From assembly GCF_000019185.1 (NCBI RefSeq), contig NC_010334.1, positions 3,410,001 to 3,474,000 of the forward strand: a stretch of 64,000 nt of DNA, given 5' to 3'. Below, in pieces: positions 46,198-55,310 of this stretch; the stretch's first letter is position 1; each line of letters opens with the position of its first letter. The notes beneath the pieces were generated by a model. That model saw only the letters and a list, made by a program, of their open reading frames with translations. It was not told where the DNA came from and did not search any database. The translations under genes and the position numbers were made by a program. This DNA is from Shewanella halifaxensis HAW-EB4 (GTDB taxonomy: Bacteria > Pseudomonadota > Gammaproteobacteria > Enterobacterales > Shewanellaceae).

Positions 46198-46977
46198 TTG
46201 TTTGCGACTCTCTCCTTAAATCACCTAATACAGGGAAGTGATAAGCGGACTAGTATTGGTTTACTTATTGGTTTAGTTATCGCATTTATTATTGCATCAC
46301 ACCTACATTGTTAATCCTTTGTTAAAAAGATAAGTTGCTTTATAATTTATACAATATCCACAATCAAGCATAAAAAAACCGCAACCATCGGTAACTATGC
46401 AACTTAAAGCGTCTGTGGTGAATGAACATTCAAGAGTCAAAAAAATGACTAAGCCGTTAATGACTTTATTAGCTGTAGACAAGTCTAAAAGAAGACTAGA
46501 GTTGCGATATAAAGGGGAGCCAATAACGAGTCATTCTTTAGTACTAAAAAGCCAGATAACAGTTAAAGAGCCGATATAAACAGTGCCAAAGTCAGGTTAA
46601 TGATGGGTTTGCAGTACTTAGGTGGATAAAGAAAAATGGAGTAGCTTGCTATATTTTCGATACACAAGCTGTAAGTATGAGGGAGCTAGAAAGCGATATT
46701 GCCCCTCTTGTCTTATTGAGGAGTTATCGATGTCAAAATTTATTATCTACAATTAAACGCGTCGTTTCCAAGCCTAATAAACTGGTTTTATTGACTAAAT
46801 ATTCAACATCAACCTTTAATGACTTTCATATAACAAAAAGGCATGGCTTATAACATAAGCCCATACTGGGTCAATAGACTAAATAATGCTTTTTCTCTTA
46901 CTCGGCTATCACGATAGAATATCGCCTTTATATTGCTTTTTGCTCATTTTTACAGGGTCCTTTGTAGGTTTAGAGTT
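46198..46977. other. Gene-free stretch between collagenase and LysE genes
   Basis: About 780 bp of AT-rich DNA. It must contain the collagenase promoter. Reading frames here are short and lack Shine-Dalgarno sequences or family motifs. A small hairpin (ATGGCTTAT-AAC-ATAAGCCCAT) is at about 46843-46864. Confidence 0.5.
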
Positions 46978-47571
46978 ATGGAACTTATTTTAACTATTGC
47001 ACTATTTGCGTTTTCATCGGGGATCACCCCTGGCCCGAATAATATTATGTTGATGTCTTCAGGGGTTAACTTTGGTGTTAAGCGTAGCCTCCCGCATCTC
47101 AGTGGTATTTGTATCGGTTTTCCGGCGATGGTGTTAGCCATAGGCTTGGGCTTAAGTGCAATATTTCAAACTTACCCCGTATTACATACTATTATTAAAT
47201 ACGTAGGGATCGGCTACATGCTGTATTTGGCTTGGTTAATTGCCAATAGCAGTGCCAAGATGAAGGGCAAAAACACTGTCGCCCCACTCTCCTTTATGCA
47301 AGCCGCTGCCTTTCAATGGGTCAATCCTAAGGCATGGATCATGGGAATAGGCGCTGTTGCCACCTTTACCAGCATGAGCCACGCATTAGCGCCACAAGTA
47401 CTAACCATCTCTTTAGTCTTCTTTTTCATCGCGGTCCCCAGCGCCTTAGTCTGGTTAGGGTTTGGTGTCGCCTTAAAGCGAATATTAAAGAATCAAAAGC
47501 AACAGAAAATCTTCAATGTCACCATGGCGCTCTTGCTTGTGCTATCGATCCTACCTATGATCCGGCCATAA
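46978..47571 (+). CDS. LysE/RhtB-family exporter
   Basis: Inner membrane exporter of 197 residues with about six hydrophobic segments. The family signature GITPGPNNIMLMSSGVNFG is at the N-terminus, followed by AFQWVNPKAWIMGIGAV. RhtB/LysE relatives export amino acids such as homoserine, threonine or lysine; the substrate here is not evident. The longest frame starts at a TTG at 46933; the ATG at 46978 (MELILTIALF) gives a normal protein and is used. It is 20 nt ahead of the DUF1415 gene. Confidence 0.85.
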   Translation: MELILTIALFAFSSGITPGPNNIMLMSSGVNFGVKRSLPHLSGICIGFPAMVLAIGLGLSAIFQTYPVLHTIIKYVGIGYMLYLAWLIANSSAKMKGKNTVAPLSFMQAAAFQWVNPKAWIMGIGAVATFTSMSHALAPQVLTISLVFFFIAVPSALVWLGFGVALKRILKNQKQQKIFNVTMALLLVLSILPMIRP

Positions 47572-47591
47572 CCCTTCAAAGGCGGTACCCG

Positions 47592-48158
47592 ATGACTCAG
47601 TTAATGGATCCAGAACTACAAGCCTACGCGACAGAAACCGAAAACTGGGTAAAGCAGGTGATTATGAAATATAACATCTGCCCTTTTGCTAGGCGTGAAG
47701 TCGAACAGGCTAGCATTCGCTACGCGGTGATTGATGAAGCTCGTATGCAAGATGTACTTCAAGCGCTGATTGATGAGTGTATTTATTTAGATGAGCACAC
47801 AGAGATTGAAACGACACTGTTTATCTTGCCCCGTGGCTTTGAAGGCTTTTATCTCTATTTAGACTTGGTTGATATCGCAAATGATTTGTTGATCGAGCAA
47901 GGCTATGAAGGTGAGTATCAGCTCGCGAGTTTTCATCCTGACTATTGCTTCGAAGATGAACCGCAAGACTCTGCTGCCAACTATACCAACCGCTCTCCTT
48001 ACCCGACCTTGCACATTATTCGCGAGGCGAGCATGGAGTTAGCGTTAGCCACTTATGATGAGCCGGAAACGATCCCTGAGCGCAATATTGCTTTTGCCGA
48101 ACGTAAAGGCAGCGAGTTCTTTGTGAAACTGCTTGCGCACTGTAAGAAAAGCCAATAA
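47592..48158 (+). CDS. DUF1415 family protein
   Basis: Protein of 188 residues, read from the ATG at 47592 (MTQLMDPELQ; AAAGGCGG upstream). The earlier in-frame start at 47334 would overlap the exporter gene in another frame. Motifs ICPFARREVE near the start, FILPRGFEGFYLYLDL in the middle and FHPDYCFEDEPQDSAANYTNRSPYP (residues about 115-140) mark DUF1415. It is a cytoplasmic protein of unknown role. A hairpin follows. Confidence 0.85.
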   Translation: MTQLMDPELQAYATETENWVKQVIMKYNICPFARREVEQASIRYAVIDEARMQDVLQALIDECIYLDEHTEIETTLFILPRGFEGFYLYLDLVDIANDLLIEQGYEGEYQLASFHPDYCFEDEPQDSAANYTNRSPYPTLHIIREASMELALATYDEPETIPERNIAFAERKGSEFFVKLLAHCKKSQ

Positions 48159-48169
48159 CACTACCCAAT

Positions 48170-48193
48170 GGCTACGACATGTTTGTTGTAGCC
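48170..48193 (+). terminator. Hairpin after DUF1415
   Basis: 10-bp stem GGCTACGACA / TGTTGTAGCC with one G-U pair and a 4-nt loop, just after the stop codon. No T-tract. Confidence 0.45.
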
Positions 48194-48230
48194 AAGCAAC
48201 TATTTATCAAGATTTAGGACTAAAAAGCGA

Positions 48231-48995
48231 ATGGCTAAAAAGTATTACGTGGTATGGGCTGGGCGTGAAACCGGCATTTTCACTAGCTGGGATTACACTA
48301 AAAAGCTGGTCGATAAATTTCCACAAGCCAAATATAAATCTTTCCCGAGTGAAGCAGAAGCAAAAGCCGCCTTTGCAAAAGCGCCGAGTTATAACAGTGG
48401 CACTAAGAAGCCTGCAGCGGGTGCAGCAAAAGCCAAAACCGCAGCTAAAGCCAGTCTCGATATCGATCTAAGCCGCTGCGATCTGTCTATTTTTACCGAC
48501 GGCGGCTGTGAACCCAACCCAGGTAAAGCAGGCTCAGGCATTGCCGTATACCACAAGGCAGAGTTAACCCAACTATGGTACGGACTCTATAATGCCAACG
48601 GCACCAATAACTCTGCCGAGCTAAATGCCCTACATCAGGCGCTGCTAATTGCCGATAAGGCACTCAAACAAGGGCTAACTGTTCAGATCTTAAGTGACTC
48701 CCAATACTCGATAAACTGCATCACTAATTGGGCCTACGGCTGGAAAACCAAAGGCTGGAAGCGTAAAACCGCAGGTGACATTAAGAACTTAGATATTATT
48801 CAGCAGTCCCATGAACTGTATGATGGGTTAAAAGAAAAGCTCAATATTCAACACGTAGCGGCACACGTCGGTATTGAGGGCAACGAACTGGCCGATCGCA
48901 TGTCAATTTATGCCATCGACCAAAAAGACAGTGAATTTTGTCGTTACCCAGATCCTATTGTTCTTAATGATATCCTTAGCCTACGTGCCGGTTAA
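48231..48995 (+). CDS. Ribonuclease HI with N-terminal hybrid-binding domain
   Basis: RNase H1 of 254 residues, which degrades the RNA strand of RNA-DNA hybrids. The N-terminal domain (about 1-50, KYYVVWAGRETGIFTSW) is the viroplasmin-like hybrid-binding domain of eukaryotic-type RNase H1. A linker rich in Ala/Lys (about 55-75) follows. The catalytic carboxylates are Asp90 (FTDGG), Glu130 (NNSAEL), Asp156 (LSDSQ) and Asp222 (ELADRM). Bacteria with both domains are a minority, and a separate short rnhA usually exists elsewhere in the genome. Confidence 0.9.
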   Translation: MAKKYYVVWAGRETGIFTSWDYTKKLVDKFPQAKYKSFPSEAEAKAAFAKAPSYNSGTKKPAAGAAKAKTAAKASLDIDLSRCDLSIFTDGGCEPNPGKAGSGIAVYHKAELTQLWYGLYNANGTNNSAELNALHQALLIADKALKQGLTVQILSDSQYSINCITNWAYGWKTKGWKRKTAGDIKNLDIIQQSHELYDGLKEKLNIQHVAAHVGIEGNELADRMSIYAIDQKDSEFCRYPDPIVLNDILSLRAG

Positions 48996-49098
48996 TCCCT
49001 CAACGACTTTGTTCGAAAACCGCGCAGTTAACACTTTATTACCTATTATTCTCTTTCCGAGTTGGGTTTAACGTGTTTGCTGTGCGACAATCGCCGCC

Positions 49099-49518
49099 AT
49101 GAAAATTTATGTCCATATACATAGAGCTCCTATTCGCGTCATCCGTATCGGAAGACGGCGTTTTTGGCTGCGCCTAAAGCGCGATATGTTAGTGTTAAAG
49201 GATGCGCTGTCTCAAGAAAAGCAAGAGACTAAAGATATGCTAGTCACCTACAAGCGCTATACCTGTAGACAAGCGTCAAAAGAGGAACTGATTGAAGCGA
49301 ACAAGCAGTTCGCCGATCTGCTAAAAGGCCTCGGTCTCGGTATGTTTGCCGTTTTACCCTTCGCACCGATCACAATTCCACTGGTAGTAAAGCTTGGCAA
49401 GATTGTCGGCGTCGACGTGCTTCCAAGCTCGTTTAATAATATGTCGGAGCGTAGAGCCAATATCAGACGCGTCGCCAGTGAGGCACGATTACAAGCCAGC
49501 TCAGAGCAAATAAATTAA
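49099..49518 (+). CDS. LETM1-related protein
   Basis: Protein of 139 residues. The C-terminal half (RQASKEELIEANKQFADLLK, then GLGLGMFAVLPFAPITIPLV and KIVGVDVLPSSF) is the LETM1-type segment known from a mitochondrial inner membrane ion-exchange family. The hydrophobic stretch FAVLPFAPITIPLVV could contact a membrane. Bacterial members are short and uncharacterised. No strong Shine-Dalgarno is visible. Confidence 0.7.
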   Translation: MKIYVHIHRAPIRVIRIGRRRFWLRLKRDMLVLKDALSQEKQETKDMLVTYKRYTCRQASKEELIEANKQFADLLKGLGLGMFAVLPFAPITIPLVVKLGKIVGVDVLPSSFNNMSERRANIRRVASEARLQASSEQIN

Positions 49519-49674
49519 ATCTCAACGTTTATCTAAAAGCGAGCCTCCGGTAGAGTAAAACTCGAGTCCAGTATTGAATTGCTAAATTTTCGCCGTTGCC
49601 TTTCTCCTAAAGGTATAGCCTGATACTCTATCCCCTAAGCTATTCTCCTCATTAATAACAAAAAGAGTCCTTAC

Positions 49675-51033
49675 ATGAGCAACCTAATTATCTCTGGTGC
49701 TTCTGGCATCCCTTTATCTATTTTCAATAGCCAATCTTTTAACGTTTGGCGTGAGCAGCAAGAGCAACGCATTCAAAACTGGCTCAACACCACTCAATTT
49801 AACGGCAAAGGCGCAAGCTTGATTCCTGGCCCAGAAGGCAACCTAGAACAGGTTATTTTTGTCAGCGATAGCGACGACTCCTACTGGCTTTGTGGTGATT
49901 TAGTTAATCAACTGCCCAGCGGTCAATATGAACTTAAGGGCTCAGAACAGCTAATCAGAACCGCGGCATTTAGCTGGGGATTAGGGGCTTATCAGTTCGA
50001 CCGTTATAAAAAGGGCGATAAAGAGTTACCCGTGCTCGTAGTGCCCACTCAGGCTCAGGCGGATGAGGCCAATAAATTCATCCGTTCGGTATCACTGGTG
50101 CGCGATCTGGTTAACACTCCTGCTGCCGACATGATGCCACAACACTTAGGTGACATCATGATCGCCATGTCGCAGGAATTTGGTGCGACCGTGACGCAAA
50201 TTGTTGGCAATGAGCTGCTCGAACATAACTACCCCACCATACATATGGTTGGCCGTGCCAGTGAAAACCTGCCACGCTTGATCGATCTGACTTGGGGGGA
50301 TGAATCGGCCCCAAAACTCACCTTAGTCGGTAAAGGCGTCTGTTTCGATTCTGGCGGGCTGGATATTAAACCTACCTCTGGCATGCGCCTGATGAAAAAA
50401 GATATGGGCGGCGCAGCTCATGTCATCGGTCTTGCTCAGTTGATCATGGCCCATAACTTACCTGTTAGATTGCGAGTCTTAGTGCCTGCGGTTGAAAACG
50501 CGGTATCAGCTAATGCCTTTAGACCTGGGGACGTGATCACGACACGTAAAGGCATTACCGTTGAAATTGATAATACCGATGCTGAGGGCCGTTTAGTCTT
50601 GTGTGATGCCCTAACAGAGGCCAACAGTGACAAACCTGAGCTGGTAATCGACTTTGCCACACTCACGGGCGCAATGCGCATCGCACTAGGCACAGAGCTT
50701 CCAGGTTTTTTCAGTAACGACGAAGAGGTTGCCGCAGGATTTACCGCATCGGGACTAAAAGTTGATGACCCTGTATGGCGTATGCCGCTGCACAGACCTT
50801 ACCTCGATTTAACGGGTAGCGATATTGCCGATCTCGCCAACTGCGCTAAAACGCCATTTGGCGGCGCAATAACAGCAGCACTTTACTTAGAAGAGTTTGT
50901 AGATAAAGGTATTAGTTGGAGCCATTTTGACGTAATGGCCTACAATGTGCGCAAATTACCCGGGCGCCCGGTAGGCGGTGAAGCCTTTGGCATTCGCGCG
51001 GTATTTGATTATTTGCAAAATCGCTTTAAATAG
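49675..51033 (+). CDS. Leucyl aminopeptidase family (M17)
   Basis: Cytoplasmic two-metal aminopeptidase of 452 residues, which removes N-terminal amino acids from peptides. The M17 signature NTDAEGRLVLCDAL contains metal ligands, and KGVCFDSGGLDIKP holds the lysine and aspartate of the active site. The N-terminal domain is shorter than in PepA, closer to PepB-like members. It is followed by a terminator. Substrate preference is unknown. Confidence 0.9.
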   Translation: MSNLIISGASGIPLSIFNSQSFNVWREQQEQRIQNWLNTTQFNGKGASLIPGPEGNLEQVIFVSDSDDSYWLCGDLVNQLPSGQYELKGSEQLIRTAAFSWGLGAYQFDRYKKGDKELPVLVVPTQAQADEANKFIRSVSLVRDLVNTPAADMMPQHLGDIMIAMSQEFGATVTQIVGNELLEHNYPTIHMVGRASENLPRLIDLTWGDESAPKLTLVGKGVCFDSGGLDIKPTSGMRLMKKDMGGAAHVIGLAQLIMAHNLPVRLRVLVPAVENAVSANAFRPGDVITTRKGITVEIDNTDAEGRLVLCDALTEANSDKPELVIDFATLTGAMRIALGTELPGFFSNDEEVAAGFTASGLKVDDPVWRMPLHRPYLDLTGSDIADLANCAKTPFGGAITAALYLEEFVDKGISWSHFDVMAYNVRKLPGRPVGGEAFGIRAVFDYLQNRFK

Positions 51034-51060
51034 CGATATTGATATTGCGGATTAGCAATC

Positions 51061-51092
51061 AAAGAAGGCTCATAAATGGGCCTTCTTTAATT
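51061..51092 (+). terminator. Intrinsic terminator after the aminopeptidase
   Basis: 9-bp stem AAAGAAGGC / GCCTTCTTT with a 10-nt loop, then a T-rich tract, 28 nt after the stop codon. Confidence 0.8.
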
Positions 51093-51118
51093 TAATTACT
51101 CATACTCTAAAATTGTGA

Positions 51119-51229
51119 TTAATGATGATAACCGGACGTAATTAACAAGCCTAACGTTAAACCACAAAAAACCAGAACAAGGGCGCTGAAGCCAGCGACT
51201 TTACGCAATACCTGATCAAAATCCATCAT
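51119..51229 (-). CDS. 36-aa membrane peptide downstream of apbE
   Basis: A short frame that starts 3 nt beyond the apbE stop codon. It encodes 36 residues: a basic N-terminus (MMDFDQVLRKVAG), one membrane segment (FSALVLVFCGLTLGLLI) and a short tail ending YHH. The apbE 3' end (AAGGAGCCTTGA) supplies a strong Shine-Dalgarno, 7 nt before the first ATG at 51229; a second ATG is at 51226. The tight coupling and well-placed signal make this a likely real gene. The family is not known to me. Confidence 0.6.
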   Translation of the reverse strand: MMDFDQVLRKVAGFSALVLVFCGLTLGLLITSGYHH

Positions 51230-51232
51230 GTA

Positions 51233-52249
51233 TCAAGGCTCCTTATTGGGTAAGTATCGGAAAATGCCTCTGCTAAAATGAGTCACAGATCCCTTATCAG
51301 TTTGCTCAATTAACATCACTGCAAGTCCTAAACTATCGGCAATTTGCAACGAACGTTCCACATCTAACACCATTAGAGCGGTAGCAAAAGCATCGGCAAC
51401 AGCGCATTGCTTATGCAGTACTGTGGCAGAAACGACACTATTATTAACGGGCATACCGGTATTGGGATTAATGATATGGCTCAGCTGGCTTTCACCGCTT
51501 TCGAGGTAATTAACGTAGCTTCCAGATGTGGCTATAGCCATATTATTAAGGCTAACAACCTCTTGGATCTGCATACTAAACTTTTCAGGACGCAATATGG
51601 CGATATTCCAAAAATGACCGTCTGCAGCAACGCCTTTGGCGCGCAGCTCACCACCAATCTCTACTAAATAGTTGGCAATTCCTAAGTCATCCAATACGTT
51701 GGCGACTCTATCGACTCCGTAACCTTTTGCTACAGCAGAGGGGTTAATCGCTAGATCTGGAATAACTTTAACAATCATCCCATTATCTAAAACATATCCA
51801 TCCATGCCTGTTTTTGAACGTGCATATTCTAATTGACCACGGTTTTTCCCTTTGAGATCTCTCGCCTTAACACCAAAGCCCCAAAACTCGATGACTGGCT
51901 CCAAGGTGATATCTAACGCACCCTCAGTTTGCTGCGACACTTGTTTTGAAATAGCGAGAACGTCCCATAGCTGTTGAGATATCTCGATAGCTTGCCGCCC
52001 ATGGTTAAGATTAAGTTTAGAGATCTCTGACTCTGCTCTAAAAATAGACAAGCCGTTATTGACCTTATTGAGCTCTTGTTCCACTGCAATCTGTAACTCT
52101 AATTCAGATAACGATATATCAGCCGTATCAAGCGTTAGACTATATGTCGTCCCCATCGTATTTCCATGTATCTGGATATGGCTCGATTCAGCTGAGACTT
52201 TGTGAGCGAGTAACAATAACATTAAACAAACTATCTTTAGTTTTCTCAT
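51233..52249 (-). CDS. apbE: ApbE: FAD:protein FMN transferase
   Basis: Periplasmic enzyme of 338 residues that attaches FMN to a threonine or serine of target flavoproteins. Signal peptide MRKLKIVCLMLLLLAHKVSA precedes the domain. Motifs HGNTMGTTYSL at the start, VEIGGELRAKG in the middle and CAVADAFATALMVLD at the metal-binding end are those of ApbE. I prefer the ATG at 52249 over 52282. The likely client is the flavoprotein at 52350-54104, whose FMN-binding motif is in the next gene upstream; a terminator lies between the two. Confidence 0.92.
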   Translation of the reverse strand: MRKLKIVCLMLLLLAHKVSAESSHIQIHGNTMGTTYSLTLDTADISLSELELQIAVEQELNKVNNGLSIFRAESEISKLNLNHGRQAIEISQQLWDVLAISKQVSQQTEGALDITLEPVIEFWGFGVKARDLKGKNRGQLEYARSKTGMDGYVLDNGMIVKVIPDLAINPSAVAKGYGVDRVANVLDDLGIANYLVEIGGELRAKGVAADGHFWNIAILRPEKFSMQIQEVVSLNNMAIATSGSYVNYLESGESQLSHIINPNTGMPVNNSVVSATVLHKQCAVADAFATALMVLDVERSLQIADSLGLAVMLIEQTDKGSVTHFSRGIFRYLPNKEP

Positions 52250-52299
52250 ACAGCACCTAGAGGAAAATCCAACAGCTATCATCTATTTAATAAGCAAAA

Positions 52300-52329
52300 A
52301 AATGCCGCTCACTGTCGTGAGCGGCATTT
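52300..52329 (-). terminator. Terminator between the reductase and apbE
   Basis: 13-bp stem AAATGCCGCTCAC / GTGAGCGGCATTT with loop TGTC; on the minus strand T-rich. It lies 20 nt after the reductase stop codon, so apbE may need its own promoter. Confidence 0.85.
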
Positions 52330-52349
52330 ACGTTAAGCGCTATCACAAA

Positions 52350-54104
52350 TTAGTGCGCTGCAGCTTCTTTACCTGCAATACGGCCGAAAACGGTAATATC
52401 GGTAATCGCGTTACCACCTAGACGATTAGATCCATGCGTCATACCAGTGACCTCACCTGCCGCATATAAACCATCGATAACTTTACCTTTGCTATCAAGT
52501 ACACGAGTTTTAGTATCTGTCATCAATCCCCCCATAGTGTGGTGAACAGATGGCTTAGCAACTAGCATATAGAAAGGTGCTTTCATTATTGGCTTCAAAC
52601 CACCACGATGATTGAATTCGCTATCCTTACCATTTTTAGCAAATTGATTAACGCGCTCAACTTGCTTCATCAGTGCTTTTTTATCAACGCCAAACTTGCT
52701 GGCCAACTCTTCAATTGAGTCCGCTTTGTACATCATGCCTTTACGGTTTAGTTCATTGAATTCATCTTTATGAACTTTAGCTGTTTCAGCAATCTGCTCG
52801 ATTTCACTTCCCCATAACACGTAAGCTTGTTGATTAGTTTGAGCCAAAATTGCACGACTAATTACATCGCGTCGCTCTAGCTCTTCAACGAAACGGTGAC
52901 CTTCTTTATTAACAACGATAGCGCCAAAGAAGCGAGAGTCAGCGATTAAAGAGATCACCCCCGTGTCGGTATGACAAATAGGATAAGTTTGGATTGATTC
53001 CATATTGTGAGTCTTGGCATTCAGTTTTTGAGCCATCACAATACCGTCACCCATAATTCCTCGAGCGTTAGTTGTGCCGTAACGATTATCTAGCTCTGGT
53101 ACATACTTAGTACGCATTGCCACGTTAGCACCGAAACCACCGGTTGCCATAATCACGCCACGATCTGCCATATAAGTAATTTTCTGACCATTTTTCTCGG
53201 CTTCAACACCAATCACACGACCGTTCTGATCCTGAATCAAAGCAGTAGCAGTTGTACGAGTATGAATTGGGATCTCAAGCTCATCAGTTTTTGCCATAAA
53301 CTTACTGATCCACTCTGCTCCCGTGTGATTTCTTGGGATCAAAGCACGCTTCACACTATGCCCACCAAATTGGAATAATTGGTCCGGATAAAAATCAACT
53401 TTAATATAATCGCGTAACCACTCAGCAGCAGGTAGCGCTTCTTCGGCCATTAGTCGAACCATTTCTGGGTCGCCAAGATAATCACCGCCCTTTAGGGTAT
53501 CTTGAACAAAAACATCAATGCTATCTTCAATACCCATAGACTTTTGAACCCAGTTACCAGGAACGTTCATTTGCCCACCAGTAATTAAACTGTTACCGCC
53601 CACAGTTGGCATTTTCTCAATAATAACAACATCCGCACCTGCATTTTTTGCAGTAATCGCTGCACTGAGTCCTGCGCCGCCTGAACCAATAACCACAACA
53701 TCAAAATTCTGCTCAGTCTCTATAATCGCTTTGCTAGTGTCATTTGCCTTAGCTAAGCCCGCGACCAAACTCACCCCAGCTGCTGCAAGTGAGCTTTCAA
53801 CCGCTTCTTTAAATGCATTACTTGTGACTGTAGCACCACTAATACCGTCAACTTCGGTGGTATTTTGATTGATCATAGCATCTTTCATTTCAGTATAAAC
53901 TGACGCTGCTAATACCTTATTTTCTTTTTGTTCAAGCACATTAATACTAACCAACTGCCCACCTTTAGTGGCAGTTTGAACCTTAATTTCGCCATGTTTT
54001 CCAAAAGCCGTACCTTCACTGGTTACAACTTTGCCTGAGTCTTGTACAGAACATCCCACGGTTAGTGCCAAGATAGCACTTGCAATTATTGTTTTCTTAA
54101 TCAC
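52350..54104 (-). CDS. urdA: UrdA-like flavoprotein reductase (lipoprotein)
   Basis: Flavoprotein of 584 residues, predicted to be an anaerobic terminal reductase. It starts at a GTG with AGGA 7 nt upstream. The signal peptide ends in lipobox LTVGC (Cys18), so it is membrane-anchored in the periplasm. An FMN-binding domain with DGISGATVTS (Thr92 modified by ApbE) is followed by a fumarate-reductase-type FAD domain (VVVIGSGGAGLSA). The catalytic arginine is in ELERRD (residue 411/412) and the other substrate residues in HHTMGG (His521/522) and SNRLGG (Arg561). Where fumarate reductase has His365 this protein has Tyr374. From memory, urocanate reductase of S. oneidensis has Tyr373, Asp388, Arg411, His520 and Arg560, all one position lower. 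Urocanate is therefore the best guess. Confidence 0.7.
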   Translation of the reverse strand: MIKKTIIASAILALTVGCSVQDSGKVVTSEGTAFGKHGEIKVQTATKGGQLVSINVLEQKENKVLAASVYTEMKDAMINQNTTEVDGISGATVTSNAFKEAVESSLAAAGVSLVAGLAKANDTSKAIIETEQNFDVVVIGSGGAGLSAAITAKNAGADVVIIEKMPTVGGNSLITGGQMNVPGNWVQKSMGIEDSIDVFVQDTLKGGDYLGDPEMVRLMAEEALPAAEWLRDYIKVDFYPDQLFQFGGHSVKRALIPRNHTGAEWISKFMAKTDELEIPIHTRTTATALIQDQNGRVIGVEAEKNGQKITYMADRGVIMATGGFGANVAMRTKYVPELDNRYGTTNARGIMGDGIVMAQKLNAKTHNMESIQTYPICHTDTGVISLIADSRFFGAIVVNKEGHRFVEELERRDVISRAILAQTNQQAYVLWGSEIEQIAETAKVHKDEFNELNRKGMMYKADSIEELASKFGVDKKALMKQVERVNQFAKNGKDSEFNHRGGLKPIMKAPFYMLVAKPSVHHTMGGLMTDTKTRVLDSKGKVIDGLYAAGEVTGMTHGSNRLGGNAITDITVFGRIAGKEAAAH

Positions 54105-54132
54105 GATTTATTCCTATTATATCAATCAAATA

Positions 54133-54879
54133 CTAAAAGCTAAAACCAACAGCAACGCCATATTCAATGCCGTCATTCGGGGCTGCGCCCCAGCTATCGA
54201 AATGAGTTAAATGCAATTTGGTATAGAACGAGTTTGTAATACTTGTTTTAAGGGTTGTGATGATTTGATGGCCGTAGCTGTCATAACCTAATGTGCTCAT
54301 ATGCTCCTCATCTCGATCAAACTGTCCTTCATAGTTAACTGACAGTGAGTTTTTAAGTCCGAGTACTGAGAATGGGTAGCTGGCATTAATTACCGCAGCA
54401 TATCCACTGATACCATCAAAGTGAGCCCCTGTTGGAGAGAAGCTTGCTGCAGAATAGTTCAGGCCTATACCAGTATTAATAAACAAATCACCGTATTTAC
54501 GGTTAGTCGTTACACCTAGGTATAAATTGTCTTCCATTACAGTGCGATTAGATGAAAGGAAATTCTGGGCCCAATAGTTATAGTTTGAGTCACCTATTTT
54601 CTTATCAACAATAACTAGCGATTTGACAGTCAACTTACCATCGGTATCATTCTGCGCGTCTTTCACTTCCCCAGGGTTTTCCAGCTTAATATAAGTCAAC
54701 AAAGTGCCCCAATCAGCCTTATTAAAATGGGTTAATCTTACGAACGGTTGATCATAGGCTCCGCCATTGTCATCCTTCGTTTCTGAGGTATAGGCTTTAT
54801 AGCCAATATCAACTGAAGTTGCAGACATCGCTGGGGCTACGAAAAAGATTGAGAGTGCTGTAATAAGTTGCTTTTTCAT
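54133..54879 (-). CDS. Tsx/OmpK-like outer membrane channel
   Basis: Outer membrane beta-barrel of 248 residues with signal peptide (ends near PAMSA-TS). The pattern of alternating residues, the terminal aromatic residue (VAVGFSF) and segments such as YIKLENPGEV fit the nucleoside-specific channel / OmpK family. It lies 28 nt upstream of the reductase gene and is cotranscribed with it, so it probably lets the reductase substrate into the periplasm. AAGGA precedes the ATG. Expression is likely controlled by the direct repeats at 55065-55098. Confidence 0.75.
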   Translation of the reverse strand: MKKQLITALSIFFVAPAMSATSVDIGYKAYTSETKDDNGGAYDQPFVRLTHFNKADWGTLLTYIKLENPGEVKDAQNDTDGKLTVKSLVIVDKKIGDSNYNYWAQNFLSSNRTVMEDNLYLGVTTNRKYGDLFINTGIGLNYSAASFSPTGAHFDGISGYAAVINASYPFSVLGLKNSLSVNYEGQFDRDEEHMSTLGYDSYGHQIITTLKTSITNSFYTKLHLTHFDSWGAAPNDGIEYGVAVGFSF

Positions 54880-55064
54880 ACTACTGTTCCTTAAAATAGA
54901 TTAAGCAACAGATTAAACAATCAATAAATATACTTTGTGAGCTTAATCCCCATCTATGTTTTTTTTGATATTTACTGTGGTTTTAGGAAGTAAAAACAAA
55001 ATAAACGGTAATAAGTGATAAAAACAACTAATGTTCAACGTGAAAGTTGCGTCAAACAAAAATA

Positions 55065-55098
55065 TATAAACACGGCACTACGTCAAAATTATGTCAAA
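55065..55098 (-). promoter_or_regulatory. Direct-repeat activator site and -10 (channel-reductase unit)
   Basis: On the minus strand, TTGACAT (about 55097) and TTGACG (55086-55081) are 11 bp apart; TTTATA (55070-55065) follows 10 nt after. An identical layout occurs at 58147-58179 before the porin gene. The spacing matches that of OmpR/PhoB-family sites. A third TTGACG is at 55049-55056. The leader to the ATG is about 180 nt. Confidence 0.6.
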
Positions 55099-55256
55099 TT
55101 AATAACAACAGATTACGTACACGCTCACTTAGTTCAAACTCCAAGGTAAACAATAGAAAGAGAAAATCATAAAAAAAAGAGGCAATGCATAAGAAAACAT
55201 CGTAAACAATGAACGTAACAATAAATGGTGGCACATATTTTAAAGTTCACCACAAT

Positions 55257-55294
55257 AAAAAAGGCTAAGTAACAAAGTATTACTTAGCCTTTTT
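55257..55294 (-). terminator. Intrinsic terminator after the histidine kinase gene
   Basis: 15-bp stem (AAAAAGGCTAAGTAA / TTACTTAGCCTTTTT) with a 7-nt loop, 17 nt past the stop codon of the kinase. T-tract on the minus strand. Confidence 0.9.
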
Positions 55295-55310
55295 AAGAGT
55301 TAACACCATC

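Noticed and set aside
46397..46579. 60-residue plus-strand frame downstream of the collagenase promoter region
   Set aside because: No Shine-Dalgarno, no recognisable motif and low-complexity composition in an AT-rich gap.
47334..47591. N-terminal extension of the DUF1415 gene
   Set aside because: It lies in another frame of the LysE exporter gene; the ATG at 47592 matches the family start.
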